Translations under genes and position numbers: made by a program | The notes under the pieces: model-generated | Told to the model about the DNA's origin: nothing | The model's input: only the letters and a program-made list of their open reading frames with translations | Database searches by the model: none | In this document: positions 24,457 through 34,393 of the stretch, in pieces | Position numbering within the stretch: the first letter of the stretch is position 1 | How the letters are laid out: every line of letters starts with the position of its first letter | Origin: Treponema sp. Marseille-Q3903 | Lineage (GTDB): Bacteria > Spirochaetota > Spirochaetia > Treponematales > Treponemataceae | Direction: 5' to 3' | Assembly (NCBI RefSeq): GCF_014334335.1 | Contig: NZ_JACSEU010000001.1 | Span: forward strand, 248,001-312,000 | Length of the DNA: 64,000 nucleotides

Positions 24457-26967
24457 TTATTCGTCTTTATCTTGAACTTTATCAATCCCTACAAGATAGT
24501 CCGGTTCTTTTACATTTAATATCTTAACTCCAGATGCACCTTGTCCTTGTTCTTTTATATCTGTTGCCTTAAATCTTAATGTTTTACCTTGACTTGTCAT
24601 GCAAACAATTTCATCATTATCTTTAGCATTGAGAGCGCCTATAATCTCTCCTTTGCCTTCTGTGTTCCCAAAGATACGCTGTCCGCCGGTTCCTCTTCCA
24701 TGAACGGCATAATATTCAAATGAAATACGTTTCCCAAAACCTTTCTCTGTTATAAGAATAATACTTGTGTCCTGCTCTACTCTTACGGCTGAGGCAATTT
24801 CGTCTCCTTCAGAAAGTTTCATCCCTTTCATACCGCAACTCGCTCGTCCCATAGGGCGAACAGAATCTTCCTTAATTCGCAGTGCTTTTCCGCGTCTTGA
24901 GATAAGCATCACTTCAGATTTTCCATCTGTAGCAATTGCACTTATGAGCTTATCTCCATCGTTGAGTTTTATTCCGATTATCCCTTTTGTCTTTGCATTT
25001 TGGAAATCTGATGAACAAACTTTTTTTACTATACCTTTTGAAGTAATCATAAACAAATACTGATCATCAGAAAATTCTTTAAGAGAGACAATTGTCGTTA
25101 TTTCTTCATCTGCTGAAACCTGAAGCAAACCTTTTATATTTGAACCTCTGCTTGCTTTTTCTGCTTCAGGAATTTCGTGAATCTTAATCCAGTATGCACG
25201 ACCCAAGTTAGTTATAAATAACAAATATTCTTTTGTAGAACCGATAAACAGCTGATTTATATAATCGTTTTCAATCAGTGAAGTGCTGTTGCTTCCTGTT
25301 CCTCCCCTGCCCTGCTTTTTATATTTTGTAACAGAAACACGTTTTATATAACCAAGCCGAGAAATCATAACGACCATGTCTTCATCTTTAATCATGTCTT
25401 CAATGTTGATTTCTTCAACTTCGTCATGGATTATATCAGTGCGTCTGTCATCTCCATATTTTTCTGCAAGTTGATTTGTGTCGTTTTTAATAATTTCTAG
25501 AATCTTTTGATGATTAGAAAGCAAATCCTGAAGATAATCTATCCAAGCTTGAAGCTCTTTAATTTCATTCTGTAAATCTTCAATCTGAAGATGAGTCAGC
25601 CGTTTGAGCTGCATATCTACGATTGCTTGTGCCTGTTCATCGTCAAAATTAAATCTTTTTTCAAGTTTGAGTTTTGCATCGTCTGTATTTTCACTGCTTT
25701 TTATAATTGCAATAACTTCATCGATATTGTTTATTGCAGTGATTAAAGCTTCCAAAATATGCATTCTGTGTTTTGCGACTTTTAAATCATAAATCGTACG
25801 GCGCGTTATAACTTCATCTCGATGATTTACAAAGTGCATTATAAGTTGCTTTAAGTTTAAAACTTCAGGTTTGAGATAATTCGGCTTTAATGTAAGATAA
25901 TCAGGCTCACAGTAGCGCGGATCTCCATCTTTTTGCTGAGGAACAAGAGCTAAGTTTATTACCCCGAAATTCGACTGCAAATCTGTTTTTGAAAAAAGCT
26001 GATTTAAAACAATTTTTGTGATTGTGCCTTTTTTCAAATCGACTACAAGGCGCATTCCAGAACGGTCTGAGGACTCATCGTTGGCATTTGTAATTCCATC
26101 AATCTGTTTGTCTCGTACAAGCTCTTTTATGCGGTTTATTATATTTGTTGTATTTACGCCATAAGGCACTTCTGTAAATACAATTGACTCGCGTCCGTGC
26201 TTGTCTGTCTCAATTGTAAACTTGGAACGAATCACAATTTTACCGCGACCAGTTGTGTATGCTTTTTTGATCCCTGCCGTACCGTAAATTATACCGCCAG
26301 TTGGGAAATCTGGTCCTTTGATGTAACGCATCAACTCTTCAATAGAAATATCATTGTTGTCGATGTAAGCAGAAATTGCGGCAGCGACTTCTCGAAGATT
26401 ATGGGTCGGCATATTTGTTGCCATACCTACGGCAATTCCTGTAGTTCCATTACAAAGTAAGAAAGGGAATTTTGCAGGAAGGACAGCAGGTTCTTCTGTT
26501 GTATCGTCAAAGTTTCGAATCATGTCAACTGTATCTTTGTTTATGTCAGCTGTCATTTCTTCTGTAATCTTTGACATTTTTGCTTCGGTATAACGATAAG
26601 CAGCCGGAGGATCTCCTGCAATTGTACCAAAGTTTCCTTGCGGTGTTACTGTTGTATATCTTTGGGCAAAATCCTGACCAAGACGGACAAGTGCATCATA
26701 AACAGAAGCATCTCCGTGTGGATGATAGTGTCCTAAAACTTCACCAACAATTGTGGCACATTTTTTAGTCTTTCCTCCACTTGAAAGATGAAGAGTATCC
26801 ATAGCATACATAATGCGTCGGTGTACAGGCTTAAGACCGTCTCTAACATCAGGTAACGCTCTCTGAACAATTACAGACATAGAATAATCTATATATGCCT
26901 GTTTTACTTCTTCTTCGATAGGGATTTTTATAACCGAACCACCCTGAGGTGTTTTTATCTCTTCCAT
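24457..26967 (-). CDS. gyrA: DNA gyrase subunit A
   Basis: Breakage-reunion subunit of gyrase, which adds negative supercoils using GyrB ATPase. 836 residues, full length. DNA-gate winged-helix with catalytic Tyr126 in AAYRYTEAKM. Coiled-coil arm at about 380-490. C-terminal beta-pinwheel with a degenerate GyrA box QGRGGTG (consensus QRRGGKG). In the quinolone region HPHGDASVYD, the residue matching E. coli Ser83 is Ala87, while Asp91 (E. coli Asp87) is kept. It follows gyrB by 65 bp in the same direction, presumably one operon. Confidence 0.98.
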   Translation of the reverse strand: MEEIKTPQGGSVIKIPIEEEVKQAYIDYSMSVIVQRALPDVRDGLKPVHRRIMYAMDTLHLSSGGKTKKCATIVGEVLGHYHPHGDASVYDALVRLGQDFAQRYTTVTPQGNFGTIAGDPPAAYRYTEAKMSKITEEMTADINKDTVDMIRNFDDTTEEPAVLPAKFPFLLCNGTTGIAVGMATNMPTHNLREVAAAISAYIDNNDISIEELMRYIKGPDFPTGGIIYGTAGIKKAYTTGRGKIVIRSKFTIETDKHGRESIVFTEVPYGVNTTNIINRIKELVRDKQIDGITNANDESSDRSGMRLVVDLKKGTITKIVLNQLFSKTDLQSNFGVINLALVPQQKDGDPRYCEPDYLTLKPNYLKPEVLNLKQLIMHFVNHRDEVITRRTIYDLKVAKHRMHILEALITAINNIDEVIAIIKSSENTDDAKLKLEKRFNFDDEQAQAIVDMQLKRLTHLQIEDLQNEIKELQAWIDYLQDLLSNHQKILEIIKNDTNQLAEKYGDDRRTDIIHDEVEEINIEDMIKDEDMVVMISRLGYIKRVSVTKYKKQGRGGTGSNSTSLIENDYINQLFIGSTKEYLLFITNLGRAYWIKIHEIPEAEKASRGSNIKGLLQVSADEEITTIVSLKEFSDDQYLFMITSKGIVKKVCSSDFQNAKTKGIIGIKLNDGDKLISAIATDGKSEVMLISRRGKALRIKEDSVRPMGRASCGMKGMKLSEGDEIASAVRVEQDTSIILITEKGFGKRISFEYYAVHGRGTGGQRIFGNTEGKGEIIGALNAKDNDEIVCMTSQGKTLRFKATDIKEQGQGASGVKILNVKEPDYLVGIDKVQDKDE

Positions 26968-27032
26968 TTTTTTTTGTCCTTATGTTTTTAAACTAAAAAA
27001 TTTTTATTATTCGCACAAAGCTTACCTAAATT

Positions 27033-28961
27033 TTAGATATCAAGATTTGCATAGCTTGAATTATTTTCAATAAATTGACGGCGAGGTTCTACTTCTTCTC
27101 CCATACATACGCTGAAGATTTTGTCTGCAGCAATTGCATCTGGAACTGTTACAACGCGCATCTTTCTGTGAGCAGGATCCATTGTTGTTTCCCACAACTG
27201 TTTACCGTCCATTTCACCGAGTCCTTTATAACGCTGAACATCTGCTTTTTCACGTTGCTCACCGAGCGATTCCAAAACCTCATCTCGTTCCGCTTCCGAA
27301 TAGCAATAAACGGGCTCTTTTTTTCCAAGCTGAACTTTAAACAACGGAGGCATTGCGAGATAAACATAACCGTTTTCTATAATTTGCGGCATATAGCGGA
27401 AAAAGAATGTTAGAAGCAATGTACGGATATGAGAACCATCGACATCGGCATCTGCCATTATTATGATTTTATGATAGCGCAATTTGTCGATATTAAAAAA
27501 CTTTCCAAAGCCTGTTCCAAGAGTTGCAATAACCGGCTCAAGTTTATCATTGTTCATAACTTTTTCCGGTCGAACTTTTTCAACATTGAGCATTTTTCCC
27601 CAAAGCGGCAAAATCGCCTGAGTTTTAGGATCGCGCCCTTTTTTTGCAGAACCACCGGCAGAATCTCCTTCGACTATATAAACTTCACATAATTCAGGAT
27701 TTTTCATAGAACAGTCAGCGAGTTTTGCAGGAAGACCAAATCCATCAGACATCGACTTTTTACGCATATTATCTTTTGCTTTGCGAGCTGCAATTCGAGC
27801 TTTAGCTTCATCGATTGCTTTTTTTAAAATAGCTTCAAGGACAGATGGATTTTGCTCAAAGTAGATTGTAAGTTTTTCTTTTACAACTTGGTCTACAATT
27901 GTTCGAACTTCCGTATTTCCAAGTTTTTCTTTTGTCTGACCTTCAAATTCAGGTTCAGGAACTTTCATAGAAATTACGGCTGTAAGTCCTGAACTGATAT
28001 CTTCATAAGTAAGCTTTTCATCTTTATCAACTGTACCAAGACTCTTTTTGAGTTTTTCATTTGAATCAAGAAATTTATTCAAAACAAAACGCATCGCATT
28101 TTTAAATCCGTCGAGATGAGTACCACCGTCTCGAGTATTTATATCGTTTACATAAGTTCTTATATTTTCTGTATAAGAATTATTATAGTGCATTGAAATT
28201 TCTGTGATTACACCATCTCGTTCTTCGTTTATGTAAATAGGATCTTCAGGAACAACACCTTTACCTTCATCAAGATTTTTTACAAATTCTTTTATACCGC
28301 CTACAAACTGCAATACTTCTTCTTTTGGTGTTTCAAGGCGTTCATCGCGGAAATATATTTTAATTCCGCTGTTTAAAAATGCAAGTTCACGAAGTCTGTC
28401 TTTTAGAACATCATAATTATAAGTTGTGGTCTCTGTAAAAATAGATTTATCGGCTTTCCATCTGATTGTTGTTCCGTGCAGCTCTGAATCACCAATCTGC
28501 TCTACTTTAGTTTTTGGAACGCCTCGTTCATAACGCTGACGGTATATATGACCATCACGAATTACAGTTGCTTCCATCCATTCTGACAAAGCATTTACAC
28601 ACGATACGCCAACTCCGTGCAAACCACCGGAAACTTTATAAGAAGATTTATCGAATTTTCCGCCGGCATGAAGGCGAGTTAGGACAAGTTCAAGAGCTGA
28701 AATGTGTTCTGTAGGATGAATATCAACAGGTATTCCACGTCCATTATCGTCTATTCGAACAACATCATTTTTTTCAAGGGCAACAACGATTTTATCACAA
28801 AATCCTGCCATTGCTTCATCTATACAGTTATCGACAGTTTCATATACAAGATGATGAAGACCTTTAGGTCCTGTAGAACCAATGTACATACCAGGTCTTT
28901 TACGAACAGCTTCAAGTCCTTTTAAAACCTGAATATTACTTGCACCATAATTTGCAGACAT
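27033..28961 (-). CDS. gyrB: DNA gyrase subunit B
   Basis: ATPase subunit of gyrase. 642 residues, the usual length for the form without the proteobacterial insert. GHKL ATP site (DNGRGIPVDIHP, GLHGVGVSCVNALS) in the first ~220 residues, transducer domain, then the Toprim domain with EGDSAGGSA and DADVDGSHI. The C-terminal tail has YKGLGEM. AAAGGAAAC precedes the ATG. Divergent from dnaA across 304 bp. Placement between two origin-like modules links supercoiling control with replication start. Confidence 0.98.
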   Translation of the reverse strand: MSANYGASNIQVLKGLEAVRKRPGMYIGSTGPKGLHHLVYETVDNCIDEAMAGFCDKIVVALEKNDVVRIDDNGRGIPVDIHPTEHISALELVLTRLHAGGKFDKSSYKVSGGLHGVGVSCVNALSEWMEATVIRDGHIYRQRYERGVPKTKVEQIGDSELHGTTIRWKADKSIFTETTTYNYDVLKDRLRELAFLNSGIKIYFRDERLETPKEEVLQFVGGIKEFVKNLDEGKGVVPEDPIYINEERDGVITEISMHYNNSYTENIRTYVNDINTRDGGTHLDGFKNAMRFVLNKFLDSNEKLKKSLGTVDKDEKLTYEDISSGLTAVISMKVPEPEFEGQTKEKLGNTEVRTIVDQVVKEKLTIYFEQNPSVLEAILKKAIDEAKARIAARKAKDNMRKKSMSDGFGLPAKLADCSMKNPELCEVYIVEGDSAGGSAKKGRDPKTQAILPLWGKMLNVEKVRPEKVMNNDKLEPVIATLGTGFGKFFNIDKLRYHKIIIMADADVDGSHIRTLLLTFFFRYMPQIIENGYVYLAMPPLFKVQLGKKEPVYCYSEAERDEVLESLGEQREKADVQRYKGLGEMDGKQLWETTMDPAHRKMRVVTVPDAIAADKIFSVCMGEEVEPRRQFIENNSSYANLDI

Positions 28962-29265
28962 TATTGTTTCCTTTTTTTGATTTATTTTCTAAAAGAGTTG
29001 ATATAAATATCAATATATAAGAATATACTATTCTATATGATAAATGATTTAAATTCAATTATTTATAAAATAGCCTTATAAAAAAAATTAATTTTTCTAC
29101 GGCGCAGCGAATTTAAAGTTTTAAATAAATCATTTACATCGCAATAATTTAATTTTAAGTATATTTTACAAACCGACGAGGTTTATACAAATTCTTAATA
29201 ACTTTATATAAAATTACAGTAAAAATTCCCTTGAAGAAAAATATGAACTCTAGGATAATAAAACA
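28962..29265. other. gyrB-dnaA divergent promoter region
   Basis: 304 bp, about 80 % AT by eye, without exact DnaA boxes (only weak forms such as TTATACAAA near 29184). It should hold the gyrB and dnaA promoters. No ORF or RNA gene seen. Confidence 0.7.
29231..29259 (+). promoter_or_regulatory. Putative dnaA promoter
   Basis: TTGAAG (29231-29236), 17 nt, GATAAT (29254-29259). Only 6 nt lie between the -10 and ATG 29266. The AGGA at 29252-29255 could instead be a ribosome site, in which case the real promoter is further upstream. Confidence 0.4.
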
Positions 29266-30756
29266 ATGTCGGAAAATTATTACAAAGAAGCTTGGAATTA
29301 TGCATTAAATGAAATACATAATTCTTATAAAGACCAAGGTAAAGAAGAAGATTTTATTCTTTGGTTCAAAATGAAATATATTGATGACACAATCGATACT
29401 ATAAATGTTTCGGTTCCATCATTGTTTTTAAAAACTATGATGGATAATAGAGGTCTTCTTAAACTTGTACAAGATAAAATTCGTGAAATTACAGACCAGC
29501 ATGATATTGTAATAAATTGTATTGTCAACGAAGAAAACGTTTCTGAATCTGAAAAAAATCAAAAAAAAGAAAATGAAACAAAATTTCAGAAATCAGCTAA
29601 AGATGATAAAAAATCTATTAGAGATTTGGAATCTGACAAATCAGAATCTCATTCATCAGATTTAGAAAAAGATAATTTTAATATATCAGAATCAAAGAAA
29701 GAAATAAAAAAACATCCTCTTTTACAAGAAGAATATACATTTGATACTTTTATACCTGGAGAAAACAGCACATTTGCATATAACGCTTCTGTTGCAACTG
29801 CAAAAAATCCGGGAAAACAATACAATCCAATCCTTTTATACGGTGGCTCCGGACTTGGCAAAACTCACTTGATGCAGGCAATTGGAAATTTCATTTATTC
29901 AAACGGTGGTGAAAAACTAAAAATATGTTATGTTTCAGCAGAAAGTTTTACAAATGAATTTACAACTGCAATTAGAGAAAGCAAAGTAAACTCATTTAAA
30001 AATAAATACAGAAATCTTGATGTTCTTCTTTTAGACGATATTCACTTTTTGCAAAAAAAAGATGCAACTCAAGAAGAGCTTTTTTACACATTCAATGCAC
30101 TTCATGAAAAACATGCACAGATGGTATTTACGTGTGACCGTCCAATAAAAGAAATTCAAAATATGACAGAACGTCTTATAACACGTCTTTCAAATGGACT
30201 TTGCATAGATTTACTTCCTCCTAATTACGAAACTCGTGTTGCAATTCTTCAAAAAAAAGTTGATCTTCAAGGAAAAACAGTATCTCCTGAAATTATAGAA
30301 TATATTGCAAAAAATATTGAAACAAACGTTCGTGAACTAGAAGCCGCTTTGATGAAAATAATAGGATATGCCGACCTTATTGGAACAAATATTTCTCTTG
30401 AAATTGCAAAAGGTCTTCTTAAAGATATTCTAAATTCAAACATAATTGAAAATATTTCTCTTGATACAATTCAAAAAGTAATTGCAGATAACTATCAAAT
30501 TTCTGTTTCAGATCTTAAAAGTAAAAAAAGAGACAAAAAATTTGTGATTCCTCGTCAGATTGCTATTTATATTGCAAGAGAATTGACAGAGATATCTTAT
30601 ACAGAACTTGGCGATAAGTTTGGCGGAAAAGATCACTCTACAATTATGACTGCTTATAAAAAAATTCAAGATTCTATAAAAACAGATCCTTCTCTTGATT
30701 CAAAAATTCAAATTTACATAAGGGAGATTAAAAATTTTAAAAACAAAAATTCTTAA
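29266..30756 (+). CDS. dnaA: Chromosomal replication initiator DnaA
   Basis: Binds DnaA boxes and opens the origin. 496 residues. Domain I (about 1-85) for self and helicase interaction; a Lys/Glu/Ser-rich linker, domain II (about 88-150). The AAA+ domain has Walker A GGSGLGKTH (about 193) and Walker B LLLDDIHF. The C-terminal DNA-binding domain carries the signature GGKDHSTIMTAYKKI (about residues 462-476). First gene of dnaA-dnaN-recF-DUF721. DnaA-box arrays lie on both flanks: 5 kb left, beyond gyrA, and directly downstream. Confidence 0.99.
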   Translation: MSENYYKEAWNYALNEIHNSYKDQGKEEDFILWFKMKYIDDTIDTINVSVPSLFLKTMMDNRGLLKLVQDKIREITDQHDIVINCIVNEENVSESEKNQKKENETKFQKSAKDDKKSIRDLESDKSESHSSDLEKDNFNISESKKEIKKHPLLQEEYTFDTFIPGENSTFAYNASVATAKNPGKQYNPILLYGGSGLGKTHLMQAIGNFIYSNGGEKLKICYVSAESFTNEFTTAIRESKVNSFKNKYRNLDVLLLDDIHFLQKKDATQEELFYTFNALHEKHAQMVFTCDRPIKEIQNMTERLITRLSNGLCIDLLPPNYETRVAILQKKVDLQGKTVSPEIIEYIAKNIETNVRELEAALMKIIGYADLIGTNISLEIAKGLLKDILNSNIIENISLDTIQKVIADNYQISVSDLKSKKRDKKFVIPRQIAIYIARELTEISYTELGDKFGGKDHSTIMTAYKKIQDSIKTDPSLDSKIQIYIREIKNFKNKNS

Positions 30757-30981
30757 TAACATGTTAATTTAAAGTGGATAAATGTAAGATTATTAAGTAA
30801 AATGTGAATAAGTTTATAAAATGTGAATTCAAAATATATAAATAATAACAAAATAAATCGTTGTATAATAAGGATTTATTTTAAATATCCACAGAATTCA
30901 CAGCTACTATTACTATTATTATTAAATTTAAAAAATAATAATATATATAATATGTTTATATGATGTAAAAAGGAGAAAAAA
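30757..30981. other. oriC: dnaA-dnaN gap: DnaA boxes, DnaA-trio-like repeats and AT-rich element
   Basis: Near-consensus DnaA boxes: AGTGGATAA (30773-30781, reverse), TGTGAATAA (30803-30811, reverse), ATATCCACA (30885-30893), with a weaker GAATTCACA next to it (30894-30902). Directly after comes TACTATTACTATTATTATTA (30905-30924), the arrangement of the basal unwinding system known from Bacillus subtilis (boxes, then DnaA-trios). A long A/T-only stretch to about 30955 follows. dnaN's ribosome site AAGGAG lies at 30970. Confidence 0.82.
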
Positions 30982-32112
30982 ATGCGATTTACTTTTAACC
31001 GTGACGCAATGATAAAAGAAATTTCTATAGCCCAAGAAATTATTACAAATAAAAATGCAGTATCAATTCTTTCAAATATACTTTTAATTGCAGAAAATAA
31101 TTCTTTGACAATAAAGGCAACAGACTCTACTGTAAAATTTACAACTTTGATTCCGGTTGATATTCAAGAAGAAGGAAGAACTACAATTTACTGTGATAAA
31201 TTTATGAGCATTCTTTCATCGCTTCCTTCAGGAGATATAGAATTTATTCAGGAAGATATTGGAGTTATAATAAAACCAATCTCTAAAAAAGTTAAGTTTC
31301 AATTAAAAAGTCAAGCAAGCGATAAATTCCCTGAAATTGGAAGTTCCGAAAATATACCATTCTTTGAATTACCTTCTAAAGAATTTAAAGAAATGATAAG
31401 AGAAACTATTTTTGCAGTTTTGACTGATGATGGTAAAAAATATTTTATGACAGGTGTTTATTTTGTAAAAGAAGGTGATGTTCTTACTATGGTTGCAACA
31501 GATGGAAGAAGACTTTCTTGCGATAGAAAAAAAGGATTTTCAGTTCCGGATTTTCAACCTGCAATTATTCCGATTAAAATTCTTTCATGTGTTCTTAAAA
31601 ACGCTCCTGATGAAGGAAATATTCAGATTGCTGTTATAGAAAAGTCTATTTTTGTAAAATTTGGAAACATTGAATTTTCTTCTTCACTGATTGAAGGTTC
31701 TTATCCTAATTATCAAAAAGTAATTCCTGAAAATTTAACACAGTCTTTTCAGGTCAATAAAGCTGACCTCGATGAAGCTCTTAAACGAACAACAATCATG
31801 GTTGATAAAAAAGTAAGCAGGATTATTTTTAAGATTTCTTCAGGAGTTCTCAAACTTATTTCCCCAGAATCCGACATAGGTACAGCAGATGAAGAAATTC
31901 CTTGCAGATATAATGGTCAAAATATATCTATGGCATTAAATGTAAATTATATTACAGAACCGCTTAAAGTTATCAATTCTGAAAATGTTATTTTTGATTT
32001 TAATATAAACGAAGCAAAAGGTGATGAAGAGTCAAATATTACAAAAGCTGTAATTATGAGAAGTGAACCTGCCGGTGATTATATTCATGTAATTATGCCT
32101 ATGAGTTACTGA
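30982..32112 (+). CDS. dnaN: DNA polymerase III beta sliding clamp
   Basis: 376 residues. Forms the ring-shaped dimer that tethers the polymerase. Three repeated clamp domains by length; family-typical MRFTFNRDAMIKEIS start, TDGRRLS near residue 180, and the C-terminal IHVIMPMSY that contributes to the partner-binding pocket. AAGGAG precedes the ATG. Next to recF with 14 bp between. Confidence 0.98.
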   Translation: MRFTFNRDAMIKEISIAQEIITNKNAVSILSNILLIAENNSLTIKATDSTVKFTTLIPVDIQEEGRTTIYCDKFMSILSSLPSGDIEFIQEDIGVIIKPISKKVKFQLKSQASDKFPEIGSSENIPFFELPSKEFKEMIRETIFAVLTDDGKKYFMTGVYFVKEGDVLTMVATDGRRLSCDRKKGFSVPDFQPAIIPIKILSCVLKNAPDEGNIQIAVIEKSIFVKFGNIEFSSSLIEGSYPNYQKVIPENLTQSFQVNKADLDEALKRTTIMVDKKVSRIIFKISSGVLKLISPESDIGTADEEIPCRYNGQNISMALNVNYITEPLKVINSENVIFDFNINEAKGDEESNITKAVIMRSEPAGDYIHVIMPMSY

Positions 32113-32126
32113 CAAAAATAAAAGAT

Positions 32127-33230
32127 ATGTTTTTGTATCAGACATTTTATAATTTTCGTAACCTTAAAAACGATACTATAGACCTTTCAAAAAGAGAGGT
32201 CTATTTTATTGGAGAAAACGGGCAGGGAAAAAGCAACATCCTTGAATCTCTTTATTATTCTTCCTATGGGGTTTCTTTTAGAACTCATATAGATTCTCAA
32301 ATTATAAAAAACGGTGAAAAAAACTTCAGTGTAAATTCAATGTATGAAAAAAATAATAAAGATGTTCAAAAAATTTCAATAATTTTTGAGGATAATAAAA
32401 AGAAAATTGAAAAAAACGGAAAAAAAATTCATGACAGAAAAGAACTTATAAATACAATTCCGTGTATTTTATTTTGTCATGAAGATTTACAATTTGCTAT
32501 CGGAGCGCCGGAGACGAGAAGATTTTTTATAGACCAGTCTCTTACTCTTTATGATTTAACTTATATTGACGATTTACGAAATTATAAAAAAGTTTTAAAA
32601 AGCCGCAATTTAATTTTAAAAAGCCATCAATATGACATGCTCGATGTTTATGACAGTCAGCTCGCTGTGCTAGGACTCATAATCCAAAAAAAACGTAAAA
32701 ATGCAATTTTTCAATTCAATCAAATTTTTGGAAGCATTTTTGAAAAAATTACAGGTATTGAAGGAGTTTCTATTTTATATCGTCCTTCATGGAAAGAAAG
32801 TGAAATTTCCGGCGAAAAAAAATTTCCTGCTTCGCAGGATATAATAAATTTACTTTTATCACAGAGGGAAAAAGATAAAAATTTTGAAACAACACTGTCA
32901 GGACCTCACCGCGATAGAATAGACTTTGTAAAAGATCACAGATTATTTGTGCCGACAGCATCAACAGGTCAGTGTCGCCTGCTTTCTCTGTTATTGAGAA
33001 TTACGCAATCTATTTATTTTACACGCTCAACCGGTATGAAACCTGTCATTATGATGGATGATGTGATGCTAGAGCTCGATCCCGACAAACGTGCAAAATT
33101 GACGTCGATGATGCCTGAATACGATCAGCTTTTTTGTACATTTTTGCCTGGAGAACCTTACGAACGTTATATGCATGATTCTACGAAAATATATCATATT
33201 GAAGGAGGGGAATGGTATGAACGAAGATAA
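32127..33230 (+). CDS. recF: DNA replication/repair protein RecF
   Basis: SMC-like ATPase that helps load RecA at gaps. 367 residues. Walker A GENGQGKSN at about 29-37, signature STGQCRLLSLLLR, Walker B MMDDVMLELD, and FCHEDLQFAIGAPETRR. The start ATG 32127 lies in the usual gene order after dnaN. Its last 14 bp overlap the start of the DUF721 gene. Confidence 0.97.
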   Translation: MFLYQTFYNFRNLKNDTIDLSKREVYFIGENGQGKSNILESLYYSSYGVSFRTHIDSQIIKNGEKNFSVNSMYEKNNKDVQKISIIFEDNKKKIEKNGKKIHDRKELINTIPCILFCHEDLQFAIGAPETRRFFIDQSLTLYDLTYIDDLRNYKKVLKSRNLILKSHQYDMLDVYDSQLAVLGLIIQKKRKNAIFQFNQIFGSIFEKITGIEGVSILYRPSWKESEISGEKKFPASQDIINLLLSQREKDKNFETTLSGPHRDRIDFVKDHRLFVPTASTGQCRLLSLLLRITQSIYFTRSTGMKPVIMMDDVMLELDPDKRAKLTSMMPEYDQLFCTFLPGEPYERYMHDSTKIYHIEGGEWYERR

Positions 33231-33789
33231 ACGCTTGATAAGTGCTGCCGACATGATGCTTAGAGCTGCAAATATTCAGACAGGAAAAGGAGATGAAATC
33301 ACTTCGGTCTGGAAAAATGTTGTTTCAAAAATTCATTCATACAGAGACGAAAGTGAAAATAACACAAAGCGCATTTCTATTGGCGAAAGACTTGCAGGGA
33401 ACACACGCGTCGTAGATTTAAAAAACGGAATTTTGTTTATTGAAACAGACCATTCAGGCTGGATTCAATATTTGAAAATGTACCAGAAATTCATCTTGAA
33501 TGGAATTAAAATGGCTTTACCGGAAATTAAAGTAAATTCGCTCGCATTCAGAATTGCAGGGTCGCAGGCAAAGCTGAGTGATATATACGACAGTGAAGTT
33601 GAAAAGCAGCGCAATGCGCTTGAAAAAGAAATAGAGAGGCAGGAAAATCAGTTGAAAAAGTTCAATAAAACTGCCGATGAAAAAAATAACGGGAAAACTT
33701 CTACTCTCCCCCCAGAAATTCTTGCAAAATTTGAAAGTATTAATGAAAGTATCAAAGAGAGTATGTTGACCAATCTTAAAAATAAATGA
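33217..33789 (+). CDS. DUF721/DciA-like protein
   Basis: 190 residues of the DUF721 family. Its member DciA is the helicase operator/loader in bacteria lacking DnaC or DnaI. The conserved part is about 20-115 (VWKNVVSKIH, NGILFIETDHSGWIQYLKMYQKFIL), followed by a charged coiled-coil tail. The start is ATG 33217: GGAGGGG inside the recF end lies 8 nt upstream. A longer frame to 33175 is only read-through of recF. The position after recF, at the origin, supports a replication role. Confidence 0.85.
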   Translation: MNEDKRLISAADMMLRAANIQTGKGDEITSVWKNVVSKIHSYRDESENNTKRISIGERLAGNTRVVDLKNGILFIETDHSGWIQYLKMYQKFILNGIKMALPEIKVNSLAFRIAGSQAKLSDIYDSEVEKQRNALEKEIERQENQLKKFNKTADEKNNGKTSTLPPEILAKFESINESIKESMLTNLKNK

Positions 33790-33859
33790 TATATTTTATT
33801 ACTATTTTATCTTTTAAATAATAGAGAAATTTTTTTATAAAATATAAGGAGTACGTTCC

Positions 33860-34015
33860 ATGAAAAGAACATATCAACCAAGCAAAACAAAACGTAATAG
33901 AAAATTTGGCTTCAGAGCTCGTATGGCGACAAAAGGTGGTCGTAAGATTTTGGCAAGACGACGTGCTAAAGGCCGAAAAAAACTTTCAGTTTGTGACGAA
34001 AAAAAGAAATATTAA
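33860..34015 (+). CDS. rpmH: Ribosomal protein L34
   Basis: 51 residues, [20 protein letters not shown] at the start, [18 protein letters not shown] later. The usual L34 is 44-47 residues; a small C-terminal extension (VCDEKKKY) is present. Ribosome site AAGGAG at 33847-33851. rnpA follows after 9 bp, the classic rpmH-rnpA pair. Confidence 0.99.
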   Translation: MKRTYQPSKTKRNRKFGFRARMATKGGRKILARRRAKGRKKLSVCDEKKKY

Positions 34016-34024
34016 TTTATAGGG

Positions 34025-34393
34025 ATGGAAACAGACTTAATAAAAACGGGATTTTTTACTCGTGAAGAACGCATAAAGAATCCTGTAGCTTTTAAAAAGC
34101 TGTTCAAAAACGGAAGAAAGGTAAGTATTCCGGGCGCAAATCTTTTTTTTTTAGAAAATGGGCTCGGTTTTAATCGTGTCGGTTTTCCTATGATTCGTGG
34201 ATACGGTAACGCAGTCAAAAGGAACTTATCAAAAAGATACAGCCGTGAAGTCTATCGTTTATTTAAATCACATCTGAACACCGGATATGATATGTTGTTT
34301 TTAATATACCCGGGAAATGATTCGTTCCACTCACGATGTGATCAAATTCGTTTATTGTGTCAAAAGGCAGAATTATTAAAGCAAGATGATTAA
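34025..34393 (+). CDS. rnpA: Ribonuclease P protein component
   Basis: 122 residues. Protein cofactor of RNase P, which trims the 5' leader of pre-tRNA. The RNR motif region reads [15 protein letters not shown], and the start has [17 protein letters not shown]. Its last 8 bp overlap yidD. No RNase P RNA gene was seen in the window. Confidence 0.97.
   Translation: METDLIKTGFFTREERIKNPVAFKKLFKNGRKVSIPGANLFFLENGLGFNRVGFPMIRGYGNAVKRNLSKRYSREVYRLFKSHLNTGYDMLFLIYPGNDSFHSRCDQIRLLCQKAELLKQDD

Noticed and set aside
28962-29265. Origin module between gyrB and dnaA
   Set aside because: AT-rich but without convincing DnaA boxes; the box clusters lie at 24.17-24.21 kb and 30.77-30.90 kb.
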